Positions 1-10,740 of a DNA stretch of 64,000 nucleotides are shown here, in pieces. Made by a program: the position numbers and the translations under genes. Origin of the DNA: Streblospio benedicti (Eukaryota; Annelida; Polychaeta; Spionida; Spionidae). Each line of letters opens with the position of its first letter. Position 1 is the first letter of the stretch. Where the stretch lies: positions 50,076,145 through 50,140,144 of the forward strand of contig CM032660.1 in the NCBI GenBank assembly GCA_019095985.1, read 5' to 3'. A model generated the notes under the pieces. It saw only the letters and a list, made by a program, of their open reading frames with translations, was not told the DNA's origin and searched no databases.

Positions 1-137
1 ATACTCCCAACACCGTGTTACAATTACGCAACATAAAGAGATTTGCCCAACACCGTGAGCCAGTTGAAGCACCGTGAGTACACAGACACCAACACAACAA
101 TAAGCATTAACCTAGTTGTTGTTTTGACATCAGCAAT

Positions 138-237
138 NNNNNNNNNNNNNNNNNNNNNNNNNNNNNNNNNNNNNNNNNNNNNNNNNNNNNNNNNNNNNNN
201 NNNNNNNNNNNNNNNNNNNNNNNNNNNNNNNNNNNNN
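138..237. other. assembly gap (100 N)
   Basis: A run of exactly 100 N, the usual placeholder for a gap of unknown length. Reading frames that cross it mean nothing. Confidence 0.98.
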
Positions 238-417
238 ACATAGTGAATAAATACAAATAAAATCAGTTATTAGGTAAACATGTGTGTCTGCCATGTGACA
301 GACTGATTAGAGTATAACTATAAAAAAGTTAATATGGCCTACATAGTGAATAAATAAAAATAAAATCAGTTATTAGGTAAAAATGTGTGTCTGCCATGTG
401 ACAGACTGATTAGAGTC
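238..417. repeat. tandem repeat, 103-bp unit
   Basis: A unit starting ACATAGTGAATAAATA at 238 recurs at 341, with a few substitutions, and ends near 417. The first unit touches the N gap at 138-237, so the array may extend into the gap and may be why assembly failed there. Confidence 0.85.
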
Positions 418-1050
418 GAACATAAAATTAACAGCATATACATCAAGAGGTTATCACATTTAAAATGCAATCACGAAATATTACAAGCGATTTTCTGTAC
501 AAGGTTTTACAATGATTAATACCGTTAGATCTATCAACATAAAATAACAGACATGCTAGCATCACGTTGCAAACTAAATAATTTTCTACATACATTATTT
601 TCATTTTCACTTTCCATTTCATTGTACAGTAAAACCTTGAGATCTTGATATTGCTTATCTCGATTTTTTTCTCACCTCAAAGTTAATGTATACTCCCCGG
701 GGAGTTGAGAAAGATATAGTGTGATAAGAATGTCGATGACCTGTTGGTATCAAATGTAGAGTCATCTGATCCTGCATACTGGAATTTGAGACCATAAAAT
801 GTGCTTGTTTATAGTCACAATTCACAGTTTTGCTGTATTCTGGCGACATTGCATCTGCACCAGATCATTTGCATCCCTATCACACTATACCTTTCTGGAC
901 TCGCTGGGGCGCATACAGCACATTGCTACCGTATTGCATAGGTGCTTATCACTCACATTACCATTCATTCGCATGACGTGTACCTATTTAACGTGTAGGT
1001 ACCAGTATGCAACCAGTTAGAGGTAGGTTTGCTCAATACCATAATAAACA
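418..1050. other. unassigned AT-rich DNA
   Basis: I see no gene here. A CAGTAAAACCTTGAGATC stretch near 628 resembles the end of the CAGTAGAACCTC short elements found in the GPCR introns and may be a decayed relative. The short ORFs show no recognisable protein. Confidence 0.4.
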
Positions 1051-1065
1051 AACAAGTACAGCAAA

Positions 1066-2130
1066 TCGTAGTCTTTCAAAAGACCTTATATCTAATAGTT
1101 TTTATTTCTATCAATACATGCCCGTGTCAACGAGCAGGTATAATTGTGACGGCCTCTAGCTCTAATAGATATAAGGTCTTTTACAGAACCCTAGGAATTC
1201 CACTGATATTAAATATGCAGCCTCAAACATCCTGCCCTGTTATAGCCTTTAAAACAAGAGTCATCACTAGCAACAGCTGCAGAAGCAGCAGAACATGTAT
1301 GCATGGGTGATCAGGTAAGGGTCAGCCAAGATATTAAGTATGTAATCCTGATGTGTTTCTCAGTTACTCGTACATGTATGACTTAGTTTCTTTTTACCAA
1401 AATGGATACACCTCCAAATAATAGTCCCCCAAAAGTTAACTACAGTACACCAATAAAAACAAATAAGGATGTCAGACTTCAACCTCCTACCTACTATTGT
1501 TGTGTGAAAAAGAAAACTTAAAATCATTTGATAAAGTAAAACTATTTGAAAATGTTCATATCCAATCTTTTTGCAAGCTATGTCTAATTGCTTCATTATC
1601 CATGACCAGATAACAATAGAGTATAAAATAAACAAAATATTACAAAACAGAACTTCATCAAACATTCCCCAATATAGATAAACAGTACGACATGCTAAAA
1701 CTTACCGTTACTAACAGAAAGTAAAACTATTTGAAAATGTTCATATCCAATCTTGTGCAAGCTATGTCTAATTGCTTCATTATCCATGATCAGATAACAA
1801 TAGAGTATCAAATAAACAAAATATTACAAACCAGAACTTCATCAAACATTCCCCAATATAAATAAACAGTACCACATGCTAAAACTTCCCGTTACTAACT
1901 GGGGCTGGCTTATTTGTGAATTAATGAACCAGAACCACATTACAGATAAACAGTACCACGTGCTGAAACGAGAAAATACCCAACTACAGCTGGACTGCTG
2001 TTTCTAAAATAGAAGGCATGTGCTTTTAGTAAATAACGTCACTTTAGCAAAACTCTTTGCAAAATTGACGTCATACAAGGTTTTAGAATAGGCCTTCATG
2101 TCGTATCATTTAAAGGCCTTGAGATAGGCT
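1066..2130. repeat. dispersed repeat, copy 1 (about 1.07 kb)
   Basis: This sequence matches 23839-25392 almost throughout, apart from an insertion in that second copy. Near its left end is a small fold-back: AAAAGACCTTATATCTAATAG at 1077 is mirrored by CTAATAGATATAAGGTCTTTT ending near 1182. It holds no convincing ORF. The flanks (AAGTACAGCAAAT on the left, a near mirror near 2145) hint at short inverted ends. It is probably a non-autonomous DNA element, but its class is unproven. Confidence 0.7.
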
Positions 2131-2198
2131 ACACGCAAATTGCTGTACTTACAAGTACTGTACTTGCAAGTCCTGTACTTAGGCACAACTCTGATTTA

Positions 2199-2358
2199 CA
2201 GTAGAACCTCCTATTAAGACCACATGTGGGGCTGACTTAAAAGTGTATCAATGGAGAGGTGGTCTTTATATGGAGGTTCCTATTGGAATCATTTTAAAGG
2301 ATTGGGACCGAGAAAAGTGGTCTCATTATAGAGGTGGTCTTAATCGGAGGTTCTACTT
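2199..2358. mobile_element. short inverted-repeat element (CAGTAGAACCTC family)
   Basis: It starts CAGTAGAACCTCCTATTAAG and ends with the approximate reverse complement (CTTAATCGGAGGTTCTACT), about 160 bp overall, with no ORF. The ends resemble those of pogo/Tc1-type MITEs. It stops about 31 bp before the 3' splice site of the first visible GPCR exon, so it lies in the branch-point region. Confidence 0.75.
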
Positions 2359-2389
2359 TTACATTGTTATTTGCTTGCTGGTGCTGCAG

Positions 2390-5300
2390 GCGGTGGCGGC
2401 AGCTCGCTCCTCATTCCTCCTCACCAGGTACATCATGTACCAGATCATCATCCCCATCGTGTTTGCGGTCGGCGTCATCGGCAACATCGTGAGTGCTGCT
2501 GTCTACATTGCAAATAAAAGATGTTTGTTTAGCTGTTTGTACCATGGACCTCAGCATCATGGAAGGGAGAGGGGTATATCATGGTCTACTACTATGGTTT
2601 ACAAACACTATACATATACATACACTAAATATATACCATACAGTATACAGTATATATGACTAGTCATATATTCTGTATGCTATATGGTTAGTCATATACT
2701 GTATGATATTGTGTTTGTAAACCATAGTAGTAGACCATGATATACCCCCTACCCCCTGCCATGATGCTGAGGCCCATGGTTTGTACCACAAATAGCCAAA
2801 TCAACCAACAGTTCATTCATGCTTTAATGCAAATATCAGTGCATTTGCAATTTCCTCAAATATAGAACAGTTTTAATGTCTAAGATAGTGCACAAACATC
2901 CACGAGGAAAAAATGTAATGTACCATAGAGAACATGTGTTATGATGGTCACTGTATGCAACTTCACGATAATCAATTTCCAAAAGCTTGTGACCACTAAA
3001 GATGCTCCTACTGTAGCGGTGGTCTCCATACAGATATCTAAAGCTTACTTGCAGGTTTTATAGGGGTTAGGAAGCTGGTTTCAAATGTTCAAATGGAAGA
3101 ATGAGAGGTGCTCTTTTTATGAAGGTTCATATTGGTCACTAGGTTTTGTACTGCCAACAATTGGTCTTATTAATGAGGTGGTTTCTTTATGGGGGGTGAT
3201 GCCAAGTGTGATTTACTGCAAAACCGCTTGTTAGTCAATGTCTGTTTTGATGTTAAAGGTGTTCAGAGTCAGTGCACACATTGAAAATTGAAAGCCATTC
3301 TTATATGAGAATCTGCATCAATGTAGCTGTGTTTTCTGTGAAATACAGTGAATGATTGGTAATGGTGTCACACAGGACATTATATTTGAGGCATTACATT
3401 GGCTTTCACTGGTACTCACTCATTGAGCAGGTGAGCATGCCCCCACCCCTTCGCCCTACCCATTGACCCCTGAAGTACGTCCCCCGAGTCGGAGGTTCTA
3501 CACGGTACTCACCCATTGCCCTGAGCAGGTGAGCATCGCGGTGCTGCGGCGGAAGCGGCTGCGCCACACGTTTGACGAGGTGGAGGCGAGCGCCACGTCC
3601 GGCCTCGTCAGCCTCGCGCTGTCGGACGCCGCCTTCTGTCTGGTCGGGCTGCTGCCCGTGCTCATGCCCACAGGGTCCAGGGTCCTCATCAAGGTAAGTG
3701 GCCTTTGTGTTTTTGCTGTGTTTGAACATTCTCTATTTTCTTCATTTGGGACCAGTTTTAGGTGGTCTCTTTGATAGAGAGGTAATGCATTCAGAGGTTC
3801 ATTTTTGGTAGTTTTGAAAGGTTATGGAGAAAAATGAAAAGTGGTTCTTTTAGTGAGATGGTATTTTTCAAAGGTTATCTTAATTGGAGGTCCAAATCCA
3901 CTGTATATGTTTGTTTTTTTTCATCATTTTCATAATTATCATGCATTCTTTGACTTCATCCCTAAATCAGACTCTCAGCATGCTCAATTTCACGATTGCA
4001 GATAATCTCGTGGTCAAAGGTTACAATTAAACTGTGATTTCCACAGGGCAATTATGGTCCATAGTTTTAAGAAAACTGTCAGATCAATATTCTACTCAAC
4101 TTCAAAATAGCCTCACTGGACTTCCTATTATCTATTTCTGATATAGACTTTTACCATTCTCACCAATATTTGTGGCTGATTAAATACCCAGTATATTGTA
4201 ATTAAAATTTTTAACCAATTCTTTGGTGAAAACATTTTAGAAAGCATCTTTATTATCCATAAGTCAAAGTTGTTCTATCCATAAAACAATCATCGTTTTC
4301 TGCCATTTTAAATTGTATCTTAATCGCCCATAATTCAACGTTGTTCTACAAGTGCACGTAAACATTTGATCTAGTTATAAAACTATAAAAAATATTTTTG
4401 GTCTCATTTTGAGCCACTTTTTATTACCTCTTTTCACACCCTCCTCCTCCTCGCCAGGACCCATCCCCCTGGGGCGTGGCGGCCATCTACTACCACACAT
4501 ACCACGGCGCGCTGCTCAACCTCTTCCTCCTTACGAGCACGTGGCTCATCATCACCATCGCCGCGGCCCGCTACACGGCCATCGCGGACCCCTTCCACAC
4601 CCGCATCGCCGCCAGCGTGCGCCAGATGACCATCGTCCACCTGGCCACGTTCGGCATTGCCGTGCTGGTCAGCGTGCCGCAGTTCTTCAAGGTAGGTTTG
4701 GTGGGTGCACTCTGAGTATCAGATGTCAAATTGACCTCTGAAATGTTTCCCCACAGGTTGGAGTATCATAATTTATTAATTTATGTGACCTAATTCTTAA
4801 TTCAACCTTTATATCGTGATTTTTATACGTAGATGATTCAAACCAGCAGGATAGATACATATACTTCTATTTGTGCTTTATAAGCATAGAAAAGTGCAAA
4901 TTGACAGTCTTCGGCAATGCTTGGATTGATCACTTGACCTCATTCACATCCTGAGATTAACCAGCTGTGATTGGTCGGATTTTTAAGGAGAATGGTTATG
5001 TGTCAGAGATCTCTTCAGGACTTCTGATGCTCAGAGAGGGTGGGTGAGGGTCACAGGCAAGATATTTTGGTGTGAAAGGGGGAGAGGTTTGTTGGGGGCA
5101 GCATGGATCTGCCAATGGGGTTGATAGTAGGGGTGGTAGCGGGAGTGAGGGAGTTGGACTGTGTTACTACACTTTCTCATTTACCTTTTTCGCATACTGT
5201 ATGACACTGGTAGATGAAGGTTTGGAGAGAAAAGGGGGAGGGGTGCATGAAGGGATCTCATGGATTTTGTATATGCGATCGATAGTGAACATGCCAAGAA

Positions 5301-7583
5301 TTCTATGAAAATAAGATATTTTTGTGGTAAAGTGTGGGGGTCTCAGGGGGCACCCTGGATCTGGACGAAGGTGGGGGTAGGGGGTGAATTGGATTGTGTC
5401 ACATTGTGTTACACCATGTTTAGTTTAACAAATCAACTTATTTTACACTGGCAGATTCAGATTTCTATTAAAAGTCATGCCATGTTTTTATACAAGCAAA
5501 GACTTGCAAATCTGCGAAAAAAACATGAAAATGACAAGTGAAAAGTGGGTGGTGCCTATGATTTATACCCTATGTCAACAGTGCTGTCCCTGACCTTTCA
5601 GTACCAGGTGTCGCACGGGTACTGCGAGCCGGCACAGCCCGCAGTGTACTGCTACTGGCGCGAGCCGGGCCGGCTGTTCAGCCTCGGCTGGTACCCGGTC
5701 GCCTGGCACGTGGTCGGAACCATCCTGCCGCTCATCACGCTAGGTACATGTGTACTCAAAGCCTTTGTACTGTCAATACGTGTAGAGTAGAACCTCTCTA
5801 TTATGACCACCTTTCAACAGCAGATCCAGTTTCTTTTAAAAGGTGGGGGCACACTCATGGGTGTCGTATGTGTGATCGATGGCGGACATATAAGCCCTAT
5901 ATACCCATATAACCCATATAAACCCTACTATGAAAATGAAGTACTTTGGTGGGAAACGCGGGGGGAACGCCCCCTGCGGCCCCCCTCCTGGATCTGCCTA
6001 TGCTTTTGGTATCAGTGTTAAGTGTTCTCAATTGAAAGAGGTGGTGTCCCTACAGAGGCTCCTTATGGTAGCTTTATGTACGGTTGGAACTGTGAAAATT
6101 GGTCTTATTATAGAGGTGGTGGTCGCAATAGAGAGGTGGTCTTGATTGTAGGTTCTACTGTATATGATTTGTGAAAGAGGAGTGGGTGTGGAGGATAAAA
6201 CCACTAGTTTGATCAAACATAATAGGAACATGCTCATGTACATAAATGTTAAAAGGAACTGTAGTACTTGTGCTGAAATAAATAATATTGTTGCGACTGT
6301 GTGCTGGTTTTAGATGATAGTTGCACATCAGAGAATAAATAAATACGTCTGCAAGCCGTGGGTTGTGCAATGGAAGATGGATTTAAAAAGTTATAAAGCC
6401 CAACTATTCACGTTGTTCCGTCTGCGAAGTGCATCGTTTAGCTTCATTTTAGAACTGCACATTTTTAACAAAATGTTGTATTTATTCCTGACCATAGTCT
6501 ACTGCAACTGCCGCCTGCTGCTGCAGATCTACCACAGTCTACACGGCACGCCGCACCGCTACTCCACGTCCAAGATCACAGTGATCCTGATCAGCATCAT
6601 CAGCCTCTTCCTCCTGCTCGTCTGTCCGTCCATGGGACTCACGTTTTGGAGCGAGGTGAGTGAGTCCAAGTGTGGGGGGGGTCGAGAGGTGGGCGTGGTG
6701 AACAGACTCCGAGTGGTGTGCGGATAAAACTAACAAGGTTGTGGTTTCGATTCCTGGTAAAATTTTGTCACTCTTAAAAATCGGTACACAGCCTAAATCT
6801 CACAAAAGTGTTTTGTCCATATATGTTGAGACACAAAGGACGGTCTGACAGACGGACATACTCAAAGTGTGGGTGAGAGGTGGGAGGGGCGGGGGGCTGA
6901 CACATAGAGATACTTGAGACATAGTCATTAAGGGTTGCTCAAACTGAAATCTCACACAGCCCTGACTCTAATACAGTAGAGCCTCTCTATCGATACTACG
7001 TATGCCACCAACTTAAAGACTTGAACAAAGTGTTCTCAATGGAGAGGTGGTTTTGGTATATGGAGGTCCTCATTGGAAACCATTTTGAAGGATGAGACCG
7101 GGGAAAGTGCTTTTATCCTAGAGGTGGTCTCATTACAGAGGTGGTCTTAATTGGAGGTTCCACTGTACAAACCTCTCTAATAATAACCTTTTCATGGTCC
7201 CCAACCTTCATAAAGCTAACCAAATGAACCTCTTTATAGAGACCACCTCTCTATAGAGCCCACCTAACACTGGTCCTAATAGACAGGTTCCACTGTATTA
7301 GTGTACCTGCTCACACCTTGTTCACTGTATACTGTAGGTGATCGGCCACGAGTGGAGCAGTCAGCACCTGTACTACTTCCGCACGGCCGTCGTGGTCACC
7401 AACTTCACCCAGAGCCTCAACTTCGCCGTCAACTTTGTGCTGTACGCCACCATCAGCAAGCAGTTCCGCCAGACCATGGTGAGCAGCGTGGTGTGCCGGC
7501 GCCGCGCCGGCGGTGCCACCGGCACCTCACAGCAGAAACAGCTGCTCAGGATCAACATGCAGACATATAAGGCGAGGACCTAA
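2390..7583 (+). CDS. rhodopsin-class peptide GPCR, FMRFamide-receptor-like; six exons, 5' end missing
   Basis: Seven-transmembrane receptor of the plasma membrane, probably for a neuropeptide. Exons by GT/AG borders and frame: 2390-2488 (TM1, ends VIGNI), 3529-3693 (ICL1, TM2), 4458-4691 (TM3-TM4), 5602-5743 (ECL2 with two Cys, TM5 with ILPL), 6498-6655 (ICL3, TM6 ending LVCPSM), 7338-7583 (TM7 with NFVLY, tail, TAA). Introns are phase 0 except the fourth, which is phase 1. About 347 codons are visible; the N-terminus and start lie upstream and were not found. R3.50 sits in AARY rather than DRY, W6.48 is replaced, and NPxxY reads NFVLY, as in FMRFamide-receptor relatives. No Cys is seen at the top of TM3. 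Exons are GC-rich; introns are AT-rich and full of MITEs. GPCR class is firm; the ligand group is inferred. Confidence 0.88.
2541..2780. repeat. 240-bp inverted repeat in GPCR intron 1
   Basis: Left arm 2541-2612 (ACCATGGACCTCAGCATCAT onward) is mirrored by a right arm ending at 2780, around an AT-rich centre of TATAC/GTATA steps. The arms are about 75 bp and nearly perfect, so the intron transcript could fold into a long hairpin. Most likely it is a fold-back MITE. Confidence 0.85.
3406..3545 (+). repeat. duplicated 3' splice-site region ahead of GPCR exon 2
   Basis: GGTACTCACTCATTGAGCAG followed by GTGAGCAT at about 3412 recurs 92 bp later at 3504, as GGTACTCACCCATTGCCCTG then AGCAGGTGAGCAT. 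The second copy is the splice site that opens exon 2 in frame at 3529. The first offers a decoy acceptor with the same start of exon. Confidence 0.6.
3750..4030. repeat. decayed short elements in GPCR intron 2
   Basis: Positions 3750-3905 carry degenerate pieces of the CAGTAGAACCTC family (GGTGGTCTCTTTGATAGAG, CTTAATTGGAGGTCC). Positions 3963-4020 resemble the terminal repeat of the element at 23741-25456, sharing CAGCATGCTCAATTTCA and CTCGTGGTCAA. Confidence 0.5.
5037..5460. repeat. G-rich MITE pieces in GPCR intron 3
   Basis: Relatives of the GGCAGATCCAG family: CATGGATCTGCC near 5103, ACTGGTAGATGAAGG near 5208, a GCGATCGAT core near 5276, CACCCTGGATCTGG near 5350 and ACTGGCAGATTCAG near 5448. 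At least two overlapping, decayed copies seem present. I do not recognise a coding function in the short ORFs here. Confidence 0.45.
5785..6160. mobile_element. CAGTAGAACCTC element split by a second MITE
   Basis: The outer ends are GAGTAGAACCTCTCTATTA at 5785 and AGGTTCTACTG ending at 6160, which form inverted repeats. A different element (5820-5998, ends GCAGATCCAG and CTGGATCTGCC) sits inside. The nesting shows the GGCAGATCCAG family was active after this CAGTAGAACC copy was in place. Confidence 0.7.
5820..5998. mobile_element. GGCAGATCCAG-family MITE
   Basis: About 180 bp with terminal inverted repeats GCAGATCCAG / CTGGATCTGCC, a GTGATCGATGG core and G/C-run arms (GGTGGGGGCAC on one side, CGGCCCCCCTCC on the other). 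It has no ORF. A sister copy lies at 13369-13543. Confidence 0.65.
6974..7165. mobile_element. CAGTAGAACCTC-family MITE
   Basis: It begins CAGTAGAGCCTCTCTATCG and ends GGAGGTTCCACTG, about 190 bp, in GPCR intron 5. The inner GGTGGTCTCATTACAGAG matches other family members. Confidence 0.75.
7168..7295. mobile_element. second, abutting CAGTAGAACCTC-family MITE
   Basis: It begins ACAAACCTCTCTAATAATAAC directly after the previous copy and ends AGACAGGTTCCACTG. It is shorter, internally different, and lies 42 bp ahead of the last GPCR exon. Confidence 0.6.
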
Positions 7584-8208
7584 AGGACTTGCTGTGCAGT
7601 TTTCGCCATTTGCATCTAACAATGTGACGAGAAAAGCTAGAGGTGATAAGATTCCAGCATGAGGACTTGATGTCATCTGGCAAATCTCAGACAGGTTTAT
7701 ATGATAAGGACCTAGTTGGGGTTGTTGTGTTTATCTTATAGAAGTCATCTTGTAGATCAAGGTGAAAAAGCAGACTTGCTAGTGGATGGTCTACTACAGT
7801 AGAACCTCTCTATTAGGACCATCTGTAGGACCAGTGGTCTCAATAGAGAGGTGGTCTCCGTGCAGATGCTCATTTTGGTAGCTTTGTGACGGTTTCCGAC
7901 CGTGAAAAGTGGTCTTATTTATAGAGGTGGTCTCAATAAAGAGGTGGTCTTAATTGGAGGCTCTACTGTACTTGCTGTATATTTTTCGCCATTTGCAAAT
8001 TAATGTGACGAAAAATGTAGTTTGATATTAAGATTCCAGCATGAGGAACTCATTCAAAGAAGGACTTGATGTCATTTGGTGGATCTCAGAAAGGTTCACT
8101 GGGAAAACAAATGCTGATTTATATGACAAGGACCTAGTTGGGGTTGTGCATATTTTACAGAAGTCATCTTATAGATTAAGATGAAAATGCAAACTTGCTA
8201 GTGGATGG
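7584..8208 (+). repeat. duplicated GPCR 3' flank with a MITE between the copies
   Basis: The sequence just after the GPCR stop (7584-7789: TTCGCCATTTGCA, GATTCCAGCATGAGGA, GGACCTAGTTGGGGTTGT, CTTGCTAGTGGATGG) recurs diverged at 7970-8208 in the same order. A CAGTAGAACCTC element (7797-7968) lies exactly between them. This is probably a tandem duplication of 3' UTR or downstream DNA. Confidence 0.75.
7797..7968. mobile_element. CAGTAGAACCTC-family MITE
   Basis: It begins CAGTAGAACCTCTCTATTAG and ends TTGGAGGCTCTACTG, flanked by TA on both sides. About 172 bp, without an ORF. It is the best-preserved copy of the family in the window. Confidence 0.8.
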
Positions 8209-8209
8209 C

Positions 8210-9600
8210 CTAATATGTAAAAGAAGAACGTATTGAAGGACGGGATTCGGATTAGGCTTTAATTAGGAACCTAAATGGAGGGCCTAATACATGTCCAGTT
8301 ATTATTTAGCCTCTTCATTATATAATAACAAAGAAATGAACTCACATGCAGACTCATAAGGCAATCATTAAAATAGAAGTGGATGAGAGAGAATATTAAA
8401 CGGAGACTTAGTGATTAAGCTATTGACAATGACACGTATAAACGGCAATGCCTCGAATTCACTGTATAGGCCTTAGGGATAGGATTCAGCTAACTCACTG
8501 AGAGGTACTTACGAGGCGATCAAAGGACCAGACTTACAGGCATGACCTGTATCACGCGCATTTAAAGGTTTCTTTTTCTTGATGACAAAACTTAAAAGTG
8601 GCTTATCGAGCACATGGACATACTGTCTCCCATTGTTATACGAGGTGGGATACCAGACGAATTGGGTGGCAAAATAGTTATTTTTTAAGTTCACCACGCA
8701 AGGACTTAATAAGAAAACATGAACAAAGACCAGTTGAATAGTATATTCTAACATTACTTTCTGCTACCTGTATTATTAGCAGAAATGCCAGACAGTTGAG
8801 ATATAATTAGGCATTAACATTTTGTTAAAACATTAACCGTTTTTGCCTTCCAGTCTGTCCCAGACTGTTATTTGGCTCAAGTATGAACATTATAACAAAC
8901 TGAAAGCAATAAAATTGGCGAGCAAAAAATATCTGAATGACAAAGGTCTCCAATCTTGATTTAGTGGTTTACAGTTCAAGTAGTTGAACAAGCACAATAT
9001 GAGATAGGCGTATAATATTGGAGTTTAACATTTTCTTCAGCTGCATGTGTTTAAGACAGGTGAGGTAAATGTATAAAATGAAAATGGACCATCGTAATAT
9101 TATCATGACACTGAATGGGGGTGGGGATATGGGCCACCAATAACTTAAATGTAAATATAAATGTGGTGGTTTGTAGTCGTGATCCAAGCTTGCTCTCACA
9201 ACATAACAATTTACACCAGGTCATTGGCCCACTTTTTGATCATCGATTGATCATTTCTCATATGGTTGCAACTTAATGATTGAGGTTAACATGCACTTCT
9301 CCGACTTTCAGATTGAGACGAAACCAGTAATGTAATTGATACTGTTAGATGTATACCATATACCCTATTCAATTACATCTAAAGTGTAAGCACACTATCA
9401 TTGTTGTGGTCAGCAGTGGTCACTTTGGCAGCCGCTGTACCGATTGTGATGGTGACCTTGGTTGGCTGGCAGCAGAAGGCTTTTGTTTGTGGTGTTCATT
9501 TGACTTTTATAGGCTTTAGTACTTTAATGGCAGCATTATATATTACATTCTGTCATTCCAACTAAAAGTTCCAGACATTTGAAGATAATGCGAATGAAGT
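8210..9600. other. unassigned intergenic DNA
   Basis: I see no exon with good splice borders and no repeat I can pair elsewhere. The ORFs are short and protein-poor. Confidence 0.4.
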
Positions 9601-10350
9601 ATATGATACCCATTGGTGGATCCAGGATTTGGAGGATGGGGGCGTGCGTCGTTATGCATCGATTTGCAAAATGTGCACGCTCTAAAATCCAACTGTGTCA
9701 GAAACTGGCAAAAATGATGAAACCTTTGGCCGGAAGCGGGGTCCATACTACCACCACCACCACCTTGCATCTAATTCTGCAATTCATTTGGGCAGATCCA
9801 GTTTGGGACAAAGGGGGCTGAGAGTATGTGACAGTTACCATTCAAAACCAAGTCAAGAGAATTGGTAGCCGATTCAGTGTCATGAGGGTCCATTTTCGTT
9901 TCATACACTTACCTCACCTGTCTTAAAGTTCCAACCATAAGAGTAAATCCCTATTCCACTTTTCAATGGCAATATGTATTGAATGTTTTCATAACTACAC
10001 AGATTGTATAATCGTTATAAATCAAGTGTGTTGTAGCCATCATAGAGTTCATTTATCGCTTGTTATTTCACAGTTATTTTTGTTGTCTAATATTTGTTTC
10101 AAGTTATTACATCATCATATACATTTATTATCCTACAATATTCTGGTGTCTTGTACTTCAAATCATATTACCAAGTCGTACCTTGGCTATATGTCTGTAT
10201 CAAACTTGTAGAAAATTCATTCCACTTTTTAAAGAACTGAACTATCCAATGTGCTGATAAGATATTTTATCTATATTTTGAAAAGTTGAGAGCACAATTT
10301 GTGACAGTTAAGAAATATATAGCAAAAATATAGGAAGTAAAATCTGTTAA
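9601..10350. other. unassigned DNA with GGATCCAGG-type repeat pieces
   Basis: GGTGGATCCAGG near 9615 and GGCAGATCCAG near 9791 are ends of the GGCAGATCCAG family, but here they point the same way, so they are probably two broken copies. From 9820 to 10350 I see nothing else. Confidence 0.4.
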
Positions 10351-10383
10351 AACATGACCCCCAGCAGACTTAGATGGAAGTTT

Positions 10384-10490
10384 GGGTATATAAACTATAT
10401 TAACTATGCAACCACCATTCGAACTTAATATAATATAAGAATATATGAATACGAATGGTGTTTATATAGTCAATATAGTATTATAACCCC
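10384..10490. repeat. 107-bp fold-back sequence
   Basis: GGGTATATAAACTATATT and ACCACCATTCG are mirrored by CGAATGGTG and TATAGTATTATAACCCC, around a short AT-rich loop. It resembles a small MITE and has no ORF. Confidence 0.65.
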
Positions 10491-10682
10491 CAACTCAACC
10501 CCCATCTAACCATGCTAGGGCCCACGTATCAAAACCATGCTTGATACTTGTACAGTTATCGGTGTTCTTCACAAGCATTAAAACACAAGAAGCCATTTCA
10601 TTTGATAATCAATGTGACAGAATGACAAACGTTTCTCAACTCTCGTCTGTTATCAACACACTGACGGTTATTTCAATGCATA

Positions 10683-10740
10683 GACAGATCCAAGGGGTGC
10701 AGCCCCCCCCCCCTCTTCTAAAAACCTGGATCTGCCAGTA
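10683..10740. mobile_element. minimal GGCAGATCCAG-family MITE
   Basis: CAGATCCAAGGGGTGCAGCC, a C run, then CTGGATCTGCCAGTA: both family ends with almost nothing between. It is an internally deleted copy. Confidence 0.55.
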
